A stretch of 64,000 bases of DNA from Pedobacter sp. Hv1 (GCF_001412215.1 NZ_LLWP01000009.1:558001-622000), one strand, 5' to 3'. Positions 43,224 through 52,532 are shown, counted from the stretch's first letter. The notes: generated by a model from the sequence alone, not told the origin. Made by a program: numbers and translations.

Positions 43224-44558
43224 ATGAATAGAATTTCCTTAATCATCTGCTTGATGTTTTTGCACACCCTAGTTTTTGGGCAACAAACACAAAGCATAGT
43301 GGTGCCTCTAGGAGGCAATGCATACGCCAATAGTGTAAATGAAAGATTAATTACCAGAAATGGAATTGAAAATTGGAGCAATACCAATACTACATTTAAG
43401 GTGTATGTCCGTTTCGTTAAAACTGGAACTTTAACTGTTGCGTTAAATAACGTGACTAAAATTAATGGCGAAAATCAGCTCAGCCTCGGGATAAAGGGGC
43501 AATATAAAACCATTTCAATAATCGAAGGCAAGGACCTTGTTGCTCCAGTAGGCCAGTGGCAGATCAAAGACACCGGATATGTGGCTATAGAAATAAAAGG
43601 CTTGAAAAAAACAGGAGCACAATTTCCAAATATTGGAAATTTGATGTTATCAGGTACGGCCATTAATGAACAAACATCCTATGTTAAAAATAATGAAGGC
43701 AACTTTTTTCACTGGGGCCGAAGAGGGCCGTCTGTACATTTAAACTATCAATTGCCCACCCAAACCGATGCCGAATGGTTTTATAACGAAGTAACAGTAC
43801 CCAAAGGCGAAGATGTAATTGGATCGTATTTTATGGCCAATGGCTTTGGCGAAGGTTATTTTGGCATTCAGGTCAATTCGGCAACAGAAAGAAGGATTTT
43901 ATTTTCTGTTTGGAGCCCATTTACCACAGATAATCCAAGGGATATTCCAGAAAGTCATAAAATCAAAATGTTAAAAAAAGGGAAAGATGTACATACTGGC
44001 GAGTTTGGTAATGAAGGTTCTGGTGGCCAAAGCTATTTAAAGTACAATTGGAAGGCAGGTAACACCTACAAATTCTTATTACATGCCGTTCCGGGAACCG
44101 CAGTGCCAAAACCAAATCCAAAAGATGGAACCGTAGATGTCGAAAATCTCAAAGACAGCACCACAACTTATACTGCTTACTTTTTTGCACCAGAGTTAAA
44201 TGAGTGGCAATTGATTGCTTCCTTCAAACGTCCAAAAACACAAACCTATCTGAAACGTCTACATTCGTTTTTAGAGAATTTTATTCCAGAATATGGCGAT
44301 CAATCGAGAAAGGTCTTGTTCAGCAACCAGTGGATTTATGACACAAAAGGGAAGTGGACAGAATTAAATACAGCTCGTTTTACCACTGATAATACCGGAA
44401 ATGTAAATTACCGTAAAGATTATGCTGGTGGATTGGCAGCTGGTAGCTTTTACTTAAAAAATGGAGGTTTCTTTTCTAATTTTACACCGGCAAAAACCAT
44501 GTTTAGCAGAAAAGAAGCAGGTAAAAAACCAGAAATCGACCTGAAAAAACTCCCTTAA
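43224..44558 (+). CDS. DUF3472 (with DUF5077) secreted protein
   Basis: Starting at 43224, 1 bp after uvrB, the 444-residue protein has a signal peptide (MNRISLIICLMFLHTLVFGQ). The N-terminal DUF5077-like part (about 22-140) begins SIVVPLGGNAYANS. The DUF3472 part (about 155-400) includes HLNYQLPTQTDAEWFYNEVT and GYFGIQVNSATERRILFSVW. Such proteins are predicted carbohydrate-binding or glycan-related exported proteins of unknown activity. The near overlap with uvrB suggests read-through, but no functional link is known. Confidence 0.82.
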   Translation: MNRISLIICLMFLHTLVFGQQTQSIVVPLGGNAYANSVNERLITRNGIENWSNTNTTFKVYVRFVKTGTLTVALNNVTKINGENQLSLGIKGQYKTISIIEGKDLVAPVGQWQIKDTGYVAIEIKGLKKTGAQFPNIGNLMLSGTAINEQTSYVKNNEGNFFHWGRRGPSVHLNYQLPTQTDAEWFYNEVTVPKGEDVIGSYFMANGFGEGYFGIQVNSATERRILFSVWSPFTTDNPRDIPESHKIKMLKKGKDVHTGEFGNEGSGGQSYLKYNWKAGNTYKFLLHAVPGTAVPKPNPKDGTVDVENLKDSTTTYTAYFFAPELNEWQLIASFKRPKTQTYLKRLHSFLENFIPEYGDQSRKVLFSNQWIYDTKGKWTELNTARFTTDNTGNVNYRKDYAGGLAAGSFYLKNGGFFSNFTPAKTMFSRKEAGKKPEIDLKKLP

Positions 44559-44604
44559 CCATTAACAAGAGAAAACCAGGGCACTCCAAAATACGTTAAG
44601 TAAT

Positions 44605-44805
44605 ATGCAAGGACAAAACAGAAAAGATATTTACCCAGGCCTAGAAGTAGGCATCATTTTAAAGAAAGACCAAAGAAATGGAAACATCACTTATGGAGTT
44701 GTTAAAAATCTATTAACTTCATCTGCTTTTCATTCAAGGGGAATAAAGGTGCGCTTAGAAGATGGGCAGATAGGTAGGGTTACAGAAATTGTAGAAGAAA
44801 CCTGA
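44605..44805 (+). CDS. YwbE family protein
   Basis: The 66-residue protein matches the YwbE family, small conserved bacterial proteins of unknown role: RKDIYPGLEVGIILKKDQRN at the start and HSRGIKVRLEDGQIGRVTEI toward the end. It is full length and cytoplasmic, with a KOW-like small beta fold. The next gene begins 1 bp after its stop. Confidence 0.88.
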   Translation: MQGQNRKDIYPGLEVGIILKKDQRNGNITYGVVKNLLTSSAFHSRGIKVRLEDGQIGRVTEIVEET

Positions 44806-44806
44806 T

Positions 44807-45322
44807 ATGAAAAAAATAGGCATTGTTTTTCTTTTATTGTTAGGTGCTGTGAATGGCTTTGGTCAAGAGATAGAGAAAGGCAAAGAAACAAGCATTATAT
44901 TGTATTGTGGGGCTAGGAAAGTTGATCCCGCAAAAGGACCAATTTATATTGTGAATAATAAATATATCATGTTTCCGACGGGAGACTTTGGTTCGAGGTT
45001 GCAAGTGAGCGATATTGAACGATTAACAATTCCTAAAAAATCAGATAGTTTAGTTCAATTGTATGGCGAAAAGAGTAAAAATGGCGTTGTTAAACTTGAT
45101 TTATATAGTAACGTTAGCATCTATCAAATAGATGAGCTATTTGATTTATTTCGCATTAAAGATAAATATCGCTCCTTACCCCTATACCTCAATGATGAAT
45201 TGATAACAGATCGGGCTAATTTTTTTATCACGGCAACAGCAATTAAGAAAGTAAAAGTAGTGAATAAACCCACTGCCGAAGTGGCCGATCTTAAATTTAT
45301 TGCGATAAAAACAAAACCTTAA
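44807..45322 (+). CDS. Secreted protein with TonB-plug-like segment
   Basis: The 171-residue exported protein has a signal peptide (residues 1-19, NGFGQ). It carries an ERLTIPKKSDSLVQLYG then EKSKNGVVKLDLY segment (about 65-102), which resembles the end of a TonB receptor plug (pattern: IE-x-I-x-V-LKD...YG-x(3)-NGV-I-x-I-TTK). No barrel follows. Some Bacteroidota BlaR1-type sensors carry a similar stand-alone plug-like piece, so a protein-protein or signal role is possible. No specific function can be given. It is coupled to YwbE by a 1-bp gap. Confidence 0.6.
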   Translation: MKKIGIVFLLLLGAVNGFGQEIEKGKETSIILYCGARKVDPAKGPIYIVNNKYIMFPTGDFGSRLQVSDIERLTIPKKSDSLVQLYGEKSKNGVVKLDLYSNVSIYQIDELFDLFRIKDKYRSLPLYLNDELITDRANFFITATAIKKVKVVNKPTAEVADLKFIAIKTKP

Positions 45323-45417
45323 TCGTCTGTAAATTGTAATGATAGTGCAATTATCTTTTTAAAAAGTAACAAAAAATTAATCGCCACGTCTATATTTGTG
45401 TTAATAATATAATAAAA

Positions 45418-45669
45418 ATGGGTTACTTATTAAACTTTATACTGATTTCAATCATCGTACTTTGGGTTATTCGACTTTTGTTCCGAATGATATTTCCAGT
45501 GATGTTAAAAAATGTTTTCGGTAACATGCAGAACCAAGCTGCGGGTCAACAACAACAACGCTCTACTAAGCCAGAGGGTTCAATTTCAATTGATTATATG
45601 CCTAAAAAAGAGAAAAAGGGCAATGCAGATAAATTAGGTGATTTTGTAGACTACGAAGAAATCAAATAA
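45418..45669 (+). CDS. DUF4834 family small membrane protein
   Basis: The 83-residue protein has a single N-terminal membrane span (about 4-30). A glutamine-rich linker (QNQAAGQQQQR) follows, then a charged C-terminal tail with DYMPKKEKKGNADKLGDFVD, as in DUF4834 proteins of Bacteroidota. The function is unknown. It stands 95 bp after the plug-like gene and 125 bp before the DUF4397 gene, so cotranscription is uncertain. Confidence 0.78.
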   Translation: MGYLLNFILISIIVLWVIRLLFRMIFPVMLKNVFGNMQNQAAGQQQQRSTKPEGSISIDYMPKKEKKGNADKLGDFVDYEEIK

Positions 45670-45839
45670 GCTTTTTCGAGCTTACCGTAGGCTAATTTGT
45701 ATTCTTATGGTTAAAATTTTAGGCATAACTATTTAATTTTAACAAAATTTAACGACTATTCATTTAAATAAAAACAATATTTGCTGTAGCATAATTGAAT
45801 ATGTACTCGTTTAAAAGAATAAAACCTTTAATTATTTTT

Positions 45840-46553
45840 ATGAAAAATCTTAAACTAAGCCTACCAACTTTATCAGTTCGTTTATATGCGTATTTGTTTT
45901 TAGCTGCTTTTAGTGTACTTTCTTTGGGCGCTTGTAAAAACAAAGAACAACCCGTAGTAAATATAAGTAACATTAGAATAATCAATGTTTCGCCAACTGG
46001 AGCTACATTTAATGCTTACCTAAACGAAAAAAAGGCAAACGCTGCCGCTCTACCTTTTAGTGGAGCAACAGGTTACCTACAAGCAGAGCCAGGTACTTAT
46101 GCGGTAAAATTGACTACGTCAACTGATGTGCAAAGCTTATTGACCAAAACTGTGGCGATTTCAAAAGACATTGCTTATTCTTTTTACGTTGTAGATAGAG
46201 CACCAAACTTAGATGGTTTATTGATTGTAGATGACATGAGTATGGCCACATTGGATAAAACATTCGTGAAATTTATCAATCTAAGCGTTGATGCACCAGC
46301 ACTTGATCTGAAAATAAAGGATGGAGCAAGCATTACCACAGGTAAAGCTTACAAGGCATCGAGTACTTTTACAGGTATGGAAGCAAAAACCTATACTTTC
46401 GAAGTTAAAGATGCAACTACCGGAGTAGTAAAAGCTACCTTAACCGATGTTAATTTAGCAGCTGGCCGTTTTTATACCATTGTTGCCAAAGGATTATTAA
46501 CACCAGGAAATAACGAACAAGCCTTTGGTGTACAAGCTTATATCAACCAATAA
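45840..46553 (+). CDS. DUF4397 domain lipoprotein
   Basis: I start this at 45840 (MKNLKLSLPTLSVRLYAYLF); an in-frame ATG at 45795 adds 15 residues. Either way a lipobox LGAC precedes CKNKEQ, so the protein is a lipoprotein. Two DUF4397-type beta-sandwich repeats occupy about 35-230, with NISNIRIINVSPTGATFNAY and TFVKFINLSVDAPALDLKIK as repeat starts. DUF4397 proteins are surface or periplasmic proteins of unknown role. No close operon partner is present; a long hairpin follows. Confidence 0.82.
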   Translation: MKNLKLSLPTLSVRLYAYLFLAAFSVLSLGACKNKEQPVVNISNIRIINVSPTGATFNAYLNEKKANAAALPFSGATGYLQAEPGTYAVKLTTSTDVQSLLTKTVAISKDIAYSFYVVDRAPNLDGLLIVDDMSMATLDKTFVKFINLSVDAPALDLKIKDGASITTGKAYKASSTFTGMEAKTYTFEVKDATTGVVKATLTDVNLAAGRFYTIVAKGLLTPGNNEQAFGVQAYINQ

Positions 46554-46600
46554 TCTTTATTTAGGTATATATAAAATGGATGGTGTTATGCCATTCTGTA

Positions 46601-46642
46601 CAATAGCCAGCAGGTGATGATCCCATTATCTGCTGGCTATTG
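46601..46642. terminator. 13-bp hairpin between DUF4397 and yfhO genes
   Basis: CAATAGCCAGCAG (46601-46613) pairs perfectly with CTGCTGGCTATTG (46630-46642) across a 16-base loop. It has no T tract. It could be an mRNA 3' stabiliser, an inefficient terminator or a protein-binding site. Confidence 0.4.
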
Positions 46643-46722
46643 ACATTAAAATCCAATCTAAAGAGGTTCTAAATATAATACGTCCAATTATTTTATTTCC
46701 TTTTTTATCTCGACCAATTTTC

Positions 46723-46730
46723 TATTTTTG
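46723..46730 (+). promoter_or_regulatory. Candidate -7 box for yfhO
   Basis: TATTTTTG fits TAnnTTTG and ends 28 bp before the yfhO ATG. There is no clear -33 partner. Confidence 0.3.
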
Positions 46731-46758
46731 GGAAATCGTTTAATTTTAATTAACCTCA

Positions 46759-49218
46759 ATGAATAATTGGTTTAATAAAAATGGCATCCATGTAGCCATT
46801 CTTGCAGCTTTCTTAGTAATCTGTTTTGTCTATTTCAGTCCTGTATTACAGGGAAAAGCACCGCTTCAAAATGACGTAGTTCAGTCTAAAGCGATGCAAA
46901 AAGAAATTATGGACTATAAAGCCAAAGATGGTACTGCACCACTTTGGACCAACCAGATGTTTGGCGGGATGCCCGCTTATCAGATTTGGGCACAATATGC
47001 CTACAATGGAGCAACTTATGGTATTGCCTTAATTACCAAAGCTTTGCCAAATCCGGTGGGTACAGTATTTTTATTGTTAATCGGCGCCTACTTTTTATTT
47101 ATCGTACTCAAGGTAAATCCTTGGCTAGCCGCTGCGGGAGCTATCGCCTTTGCCTTTACCACCTATAATTTCGTACTTATTGCAACCGGGCATAGCAATA
47201 AAGCCTTAGCTATTGGCTTTTTTGCCCCTATCATAGCAGGAATAATATTAACCATGCGTGGTAAATATTATTTGGGTGCAAGTTTAACCGCCTTGTTCTT
47301 GGCTTTAGAGATCAGGTCAAATCACGTGCAGATGACGTATTACCTGTTCTTATCTATTCTAATTTTTATTGGAATTGAAGTTTATCAGGCCTATAAATCA
47401 AAAACACTTCCAGTTTTAGGTAAAGCAATTGGATTTTTATCACTTGCGGTAGTTTTGGCGGTAATGGTTAATGCCAGTTTATTGTGGACCACATCAGAGT
47501 ATGCCAAAGAAACCAATCGTGGTAAATCTAACCTAACAAGTACTTCAACCCAAAAAGATGCCGGCATGACTAAAGAATATGCCTATGGTTGGAGCCAAGG
47601 AGTTGGAGAGAGTTTTACCTTTTTGATTTCTGATCTTTATGGTGGAAGCAGTGACAGAAAACTGGACGATAAATCTGAAGTATACAAAACACTAACAGAA
47701 GTTGGGGCTACACCTGAGCAGGCCATAGGTTTAGCACAACAGCTGCCACCTTATTGGGGCGAAAAACCAGGTACTTCTGGAGGTTATTATTTCGGAGCCA
47801 TTGTATGTTTCCTTTTTGTATTTGGCTTATTCATTGTTCGTAGCCGTTTAAAATGGTGGGTTTTAGCCACAACCATTTTATTCATGTTGTTGTCTTTTGG
47901 TAAAAACTTCCCTTTAATATCAGACCTTTTCTATGACTATTTCCCTTTATACAATAAGTTTAGAGCGGTAGAATCTATTTTGGCTGTAGTAGGCTTAATG
48001 GTTCCAATATTGGCATTTTTAGCAGTTAAAGAGGCACAAGAAGGTAATATTGAGCAAAAAGTATTGGTCAAAAAATTAACTTGGGCAGCAGGCATTACTG
48101 GTGGCTTTTGTTTATTGGTAGCCATTGCACCAACAATTTTCTTCAATTTCAAAACTTCTGGTCACGCTGATTTTGTACAACAATTAAGCAGTGTAGTTCA
48201 AAATAATGAATTGGGACAAAAGGTAGCCAATGCATTAGTTAAAGACAGGATCTCATTAGCACAAACAGATGCCATTCGCTCTTTCTTGTTTATTTTAGTG
48301 GGCTTCGGTATTGTTTGGGCTTTCATTACCAAAAAAATGAACATGCAATTGGCTTTTGGCCTATTGACCCTTGCCGTATTGATCGACATGTGGCAGGTAG
48401 ATCGTCGCTATTTGAACAATACAAACTTTGAAAACAAATCGACATTGGCCAATTACTTCCAACCACGTGATGTTGATACTTTCATTATGGCAGACAAGGA
48501 CCCAGATTTTAGGGTCTATGATCAAACCATCAGTACTTTCTCTAATGCAAGTACATCGGCTTTCCACAAAACCATTGGTGGTTACCATGCTGCAAAACTG
48601 AAAAGATACGACGAGTTGATTGAGCACCAATTTGGAAAAAGTGTAAATATGGATGTATTGGACATGTTAAATGCCAAATATATCATTACACAAGACCCAC
48701 AGAATGGTTCTTATAAAATGCAAAGAAACAATACGGCATTAGGTAATGCTTGGATTGTAAGCGGTGTACAGTTTGCAAAGAATGCTGATGAAGAAATGAA
48801 AGCAATCAGCAGTTTTGATCCAAAGAAAGACGCTATTGTAGACGTGCAGTATAAAAAACTGATCGATACTACACGTTTAGGTGCAGATCCTTCAGCATTC
48901 ATTAAGTTGGAAAGTTACCATCCAGATCATTTGGTTTATTCTTATAGTGCACCTAGAGACATTATTGCAGTATTCTCAGAAATCTATTACGATAAAGGAT
49001 GGAACATGTATGTAGATGGGGTAAAGAAAGATTATTTCAGAGCCGATTATGTACTAAGAGCAGCTCAATTGGTAGCGGGTAACCATAAAGTTGAATTTAA
49101 GTTTGAACCAACATCATACTACGTAGGAGAGAAAATCTCTTTAGCAGGATCGATCTTATTGCTTTTATTCTTAGGTTTTGCAGGTTATACAGAAACCAAG
49201 AAAAAGAAAGCAGCTTAA
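46759..49218 (+). CDS. YfhO family membrane protein
   Basis: This 819-residue polytopic membrane protein has about 12 spans, with the first at about 10-28. Soluble loops include the early acidic loop FSPVLQGKAPLQNDVVQSK (about 26-44). The YfhO family comprises GT-C-like proteins linked to sugar modification of teichoic acid or other envelope polymers in Gram-positives. In Bacteroidota the acceptor is unknown. The C-terminal soluble part (about 560-800) ends with one span and KKKKAA. It is a single gene with its own terminator. Confidence 0.85.
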   Translation: MNNWFNKNGIHVAILAAFLVICFVYFSPVLQGKAPLQNDVVQSKAMQKEIMDYKAKDGTAPLWTNQMFGGMPAYQIWAQYAYNGATYGIALITKALPNPVGTVFLLLIGAYFLFIVLKVNPWLAAAGAIAFAFTTYNFVLIATGHSNKALAIGFFAPIIAGIILTMRGKYYLGASLTALFLALEIRSNHVQMTYYLFLSILIFIGIEVYQAYKSKTLPVLGKAIGFLSLAVVLAVMVNASLLWTTSEYAKETNRGKSNLTSTSTQKDAGMTKEYAYGWSQGVGESFTFLISDLYGGSSDRKLDDKSEVYKTLTEVGATPEQAIGLAQQLPPYWGEKPGTSGGYYFGAIVCFLFVFGLFIVRSRLKWWVLATTILFMLLSFGKNFPLISDLFYDYFPLYNKFRAVESILAVVGLMVPILAFLAVKEAQEGNIEQKVLVKKLTWAAGITGGFCLLVAIAPTIFFNFKTSGHADFVQQLSSVVQNNELGQKVANALVKDRISLAQTDAIRSFLFILVGFGIVWAFITKKMNMQLAFGLLTLAVLIDMWQVDRRYLNNTNFENKSTLANYFQPRDVDTFIMADKDPDFRVYDQTISTFSNASTSAFHKTIGGYHAAKLKRYDELIEHQFGKSVNMDVLDMLNAKYIITQDPQNGSYKMQRNNTALGNAWIVSGVQFAKNADEEMKAISSFDPKKDAIVDVQYKKLIDTTRLGADPSAFIKLESYHPDHLVYSYSAPRDIIAVFSEIYYDKGWNMYVDGVKKDYFRADYVLRAAQLVAGNHKVEFKFEPTSYYVGEKISLAGSILLLLFLGFAGYTETKKKKAA

Positions 49219-49236
49219 AAAAATAATAAATTGTTT

Positions 49237-49276
49237 AAAAGCCCCAGATCTACAGATCTGGGGCTTTTCTTTTTTG
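49237..49276 (+). terminator. Rho-independent terminator after yfhO
   Basis: AAAAGCCCCAGATCT and AGATCTGGGGCTTTT form a perfect 15-bp stem with a 2-base loop, followed by CTTTTTT. The stem contains two AGATCT sites. It starts 19 bp after the stop. Confidence 0.93.
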
Positions 49277-49310
49277 TGTCAACCCCAAAAGGATAAATAA
49301 ATTCAACTTT

Positions 49311-49358
49311 CAACCTACAACTCGTAACCCATAACCTGCAACCCACAACCCATAACTG
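49311..49358. repeat. Degenerate AACCCATAAC repeat
   Basis: Several degenerate units of the AACCCATAACC / AACCTACAAC type in a row. They share the family of 10354-10418 and parts of 40660-40890. They lie in the 395-bp gap after yfhO, together with its terminator and a 30-codon ORF. Confidence 0.5.
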
Positions 49359-49470
49359 CCGAAAATAAACAGGTCATGTTAACAAATTAATAAAAATAAG
49401 GTAACATAATATTTTCTTAACAACTTGTTAATCTATGTCTTGCATTTTTGTAATCATAAAATAGATCAAA

Positions 49471-49563
49471 ATGCCAGAATTGTTTCTAGTTATCTGTTTG
49501 CTTGCAATTGTTGTTTTTTTCTTTAGTCCGTATGACTTGACTATTGATGAGGAAGAAGACTAA
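49471..49563 (+). CDS. Possible 30-residue membrane microprotein
   Basis: A 30-codon ORF upstream of the LpxH-like gene encodes MPELFLVICLLAIVVFFF followed by a tail ending in DEEED. One clean hydrophobic span of about 15 residues is followed by an acidic end, the shape of real single-span microproteins. It sits 50 bp ahead of the next gene on the same strand. Chance cannot be excluded in AT-rich DNA; there is no homology support. Confidence 0.4.
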   Translation: MPELFLVICLLAIVVFFFSPYDLTIDEEED

Positions 49564-49613
49564 ACAAGACCATGCAATTTCAACTGTTTGCCAAATAGGG
49601 CGTCAGGCATTTG

Positions 49614-50483
49614 ATGGCTCAAAAATTTTGTATGGAAAAGCGAGAAGTTGAGATAGCGGTAATTTCCGATGTACATCTGGGTACTTATGGTTGCCACGCC
49701 AAAGAGCTGTTAAAATATCTTAAAAGCATTAAACCAAAAATGATCATCCTCAATGGAGACATCATTGATATTTGGCAGTTTAGCAAAAGATACTGGCCAG
49801 AAACCCACATGAAAATCATTCGTAAACTCATGAAATTTGTGGTAGAGGGTGTGCCTGTTTATTATTTAACGGGTAACCACGACGAAATGCTGAGAAAGTT
49901 TGCAGATATGCACATGGGTGCCTTCCATCTTCAAAATAAATTGGTATTAGAACTTGATGGTAAAAAAGCCTGGTTTTTTCATGGAGACATATTTGATGTA
50001 ACCATGCAACATTCTAAATGGTTAGCTAAATTAGGAGCCATTGGCTATGATAGTTTGATCCTCATCAACAGCTTTACCAATTGGTGCCTAACTTCTATAG
50101 GCAGAGAAAAAATGAGCTTTTCTCAAAAGATCAAGGCAAAATTTAAAGATGCCGTAAAATTTATCAATAGTTTCGAACAAACAGCAGCCGATTTGGCCAT
50201 AGAAAAAGGATACCAATATGTAGTTTGTGGACATATCCATCATGCAGAATTAAGGGAGATTGTAACCGAAGATGGTACGGTAACCTATTTAAATAGTGGC
50301 GATTGGGTAGAGAGTTTAACTGCATTAGAATACAATCAGCAACAATGGACAATTTTTAAGTATCAAGCTGCCGATTTTGAAAAAGACGAAGTAGAACAAG
50401 GTGTTTTATCAGATAGTGAAGATCTGCACAGCAAATTAGATATCAATACCCTATTGCAAAAGATCAAATTAGAAATTATTTAG
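49614..50483 (+). CDS. LpxH-like UDP-2,3-diacylglucosamine diphosphatase
   Basis: This calcineurin-like metallophosphoesterase of the LpxH branch hydrolyses UDP-2,3-diacylglucosamine to lipid X in lipid A synthesis. Motifs are complete: SDVHLG, NGDIIDIW (about 46-53), TGNHDEM (about 83-89), FHGDIFD (about 122-128) and GHIHHAE (about 206-212). At about 289 residues it is longer than E. coli LpxH (about 240), with an inserted helical part. The start is uncertain: TTG 49611, ATG 49614, or ATG 49632 (MEKREVEIAVISDVH); the last fits homologues best. A glycosyltransferase gene follows 2 bp later. Confidence 0.83.
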   Translation: MAQKFCMEKREVEIAVISDVHLGTYGCHAKELLKYLKSIKPKMIILNGDIIDIWQFSKRYWPETHMKIIRKLMKFVVEGVPVYYLTGNHDEMLRKFADMHMGAFHLQNKLVLELDGKKAWFFHGDIFDVTMQHSKWLAKLGAIGYDSLILINSFTNWCLTSIGREKMSFSQKIKAKFKDAVKFINSFEQTAADLAIEKGYQYVVCGHIHHAELREIVTEDGTVTYLNSGDWVESLTALEYNQQQWTIFKYQAADFEKDEVEQGVLSDSEDLHSKLDINTLLQKIKLEII

Positions 50484-50485
50484 TA

Positions 50486-51478
50486 GTGCAGAAAAGAATA
50501 CTTTACGCCATACAAGGTACTGGAAATGGTCACATCAGCAGAGCTCGAGAAATTGTGCCCCTGCTTCAAAAACATGGAGACCTCGATATCCTGATTTCTG
50601 GAACACAAGCCGATGTAAAGCTAGCAGAAGAGGTGAAATACCAATTACACGGATTCAGTTTTATTTTTGGTAAAAACGGAGGGGTAGATCATTTCAAAAC
50701 CTATAAAAACATGGATTTGAGACGTTTCCGTAAGGACATGAAAATGTTGCCACTAAATGATTACAACCTCATTATAAACGATTTTGAACCAGTTACAGCA
50801 TGGGCCTGTCGCAAAAAAGGGATTGAAAGTGTTTCTCTTAGCCATCAGGCCTCTTTTACTTCACCTAAGGTGCCTCGCCCTAAGGTAAAAGACTGGGGCA
50901 AACTGATTTTAAATCGATATGCACCAACTACGCACCATGTAGGCTTTCATTTCGAAAGGTATGATGATTTTATTTATAGCCCAGTAATCCGTAGAGAAAT
51001 CCGAAATCTAGAACCTACTAATTTAGGTCACTACACAGTTTATCTTCCGGCAATTGACGATCGTCATTTGGTTAAATTGCTAAAGCAGATTCCTTCCGTT
51101 AGGTGGGAAGTTTTCTCTAAACATACCCATCAATCTTATAGCGAAGGAAATGTTTTTGTTGAACCTGTAAACAACGAAAAATTTAACAAGAGCATGGCCA
51201 GTTGCGAAGGATTGTTTACTGGGGGGGGCTTTGAAGGGCCAGCAGAAGCCTTGTTTTTGGGTAAAAAATTATTGGTGATGCCAATGAAATTCCAGTATGA
51301 GCAACAATGCAATGCTTACGCCCTAATGCAATTGGGTATACCCGTAATTTGGCCAAGCAACCATAATTGGGTGCCAGTTTTAGCAGATTTTGTAAAAAAT
51401 GGCCAACAACATCAATTTCATTTCCCAGATCAAACAGCTTCAATAATTGATGAGGTGGTGAAGAATTTTGCCAGATAA
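50486..51478 (+). CDS. MurG-like GT-B glycosyltransferase
   Basis: The 330-residue GT-B enzyme starts with ILYAIQGTGNGHISRA, the nucleotide-sugar or acceptor loop of the MJ1255/VC2487-type transferases. Its C-terminal donor site is CEGLFTGGGFEGPAEALFLG (about 244-263) followed by PMKFQYEQQCNA. It starts at a GTG, 2 bp after the LpxH-like stop, so the two are translationally close. The pair recurs in Bacteroidota. A sugar transfer to a lipid or LPS core would be consistent, but the substrate is unproven. Confidence 0.8.
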   Translation: MQKRILYAIQGTGNGHISRAREIVPLLQKHGDLDILISGTQADVKLAEEVKYQLHGFSFIFGKNGGVDHFKTYKNMDLRRFRKDMKMLPLNDYNLIINDFEPVTAWACRKKGIESVSLSHQASFTSPKVPRPKVKDWGKLILNRYAPTTHHVGFHFERYDDFIYSPVIRREIRNLEPTNLGHYTVYLPAIDDRHLVKLLKQIPSVRWEVFSKHTHQSYSEGNVFVEPVNNEKFNKSMASCEGLFTGGGFEGPAEALFLGKKLLVMPMKFQYEQQCNAYALMQLGIPVIWPSNHNWVPVLADFVKNGQQHQFHFPDQTASIIDEVVKNFAR

Positions 51479-51508
51479 ATTTCTTTACTTTGCCTTTAAC
51501 AAAGAGGC

Positions 51509-52489
51509 ATGATCAATCAATTTAGAAATTTAAGTCCAGTAAACCTTTTAATACTAGCCGCATATACAGTTTTTATGCGTTTAGCTATATTCATTAACCT
51601 ACCAGACCAACTGAATTTCGAATTTTTGGAACCTTATGCCAAGCTGTTTATCCAAATTCCGTTAACCAGTTCATTTTCGCCTTTGGCCAATCTGTGTTTT
51701 GCAACAGTAATTACTTTTGTTCAGGCCATTATATTTAACCGAGTAATCAATAATCATGGTTTGTTGGCTAAACCAAGCTACCTGCCAGGGCTCTTGTACA
51801 TTACTGGTTCAAGTTTATTTCTTCAGTTTTTGATTTTAAGCCCTCCTTTGATCTGTAATTTTTTACTGATCTGGATCATGGATAAATTTCTGAAAATTGG
51901 TAAAACAACAAATGGGATGATGACCATGTTTGATGTGGGTATGATCATCGCCTTAGGTACGCTAATCTATTTTCCTTTCATTGTACTTTTGGTAATGCTT
52001 TGGCTTAGTCTGTTATTGTACCGTTCTTTTAATTGGAGAGAATGGATTGCCGGGTTGATAGGTTTTTTGACTATTTTCTTCTTCATCGCTGTATTTTATT
52101 ATTGGAATGATAACATTACCCAATTTTATAAAATTTGGAAACCATTGGTCAACAAATTCCCTTCTGTACTTCAGATTAATTATAACGATTACCTGGTTTT
52201 GATTCCTGTGGCACTCATTATTGTGTTGGCTACTTTGCAATTGCGAGAGAACTTTTTTAGAAGTTTTATCAGTACCCGAAAAGCCTTCCAAATGCTGTTC
52301 TTTATGTTTATCATTGTAATGATCAGTTTTTATACCAAGCCAGACTTTCGTGTTTATCATTTTCTATTGAGCGTGCCACCAGGGGCAGTGCTGTTGGCCT
52401 ACTATTTTTCTAACGCCAAAAAACGTTGGTTTTACGAATCATTATTTGCCGTATTGGTGCTTTGTATCCAGTATTTTTTGTTTGTTTAA
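51509..52489 (+). CDS. DUF6427 family membrane protein
   Basis: The 326-residue integral membrane protein has roughly ten hydrophobic spans and no large soluble domain. It starts MINQFRNLSPVNLLILAAYT and has an internal NWREWIAGLIGFLTIFFFIAVFYYW stretch (only partly quoted here: NWREWIAGLIGF). It is a Bacteroidota family of unknown function, often near LpxH-like and glycosyltransferase genes. It starts 30 bp after the glycosyltransferase and probably shares its transcript. Gliding-related or glycan-transport roles are speculation. Confidence 0.7.
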   Translation: MINQFRNLSPVNLLILAAYTVFMRLAIFINLPDQLNFEFLEPYAKLFIQIPLTSSFSPLANLCFATVITFVQAIIFNRVINNHGLLAKPSYLPGLLYITGSSLFLQFLILSPPLICNFLLIWIMDKFLKIGKTTNGMMTMFDVGMIIALGTLIYFPFIVLLVMLWLSLLLYRSFNWREWIAGLIGFLTIFFFIAVFYYWNDNITQFYKIWKPLVNKFPSVLQINYNDYLVLIPVALIIVLATLQLRENFFRSFISTRKAFQMLFFMFIIVMISFYTKPDFRVYHFLLSVPPGAVLLAYYFSNAKKRWFYESLFAVLVLCIQYFLFV

Positions 52490-52532
52490 CCTTTTTTAAC
52501 AATTTCACACCTTAAAACTTGCTAAAGATTAA

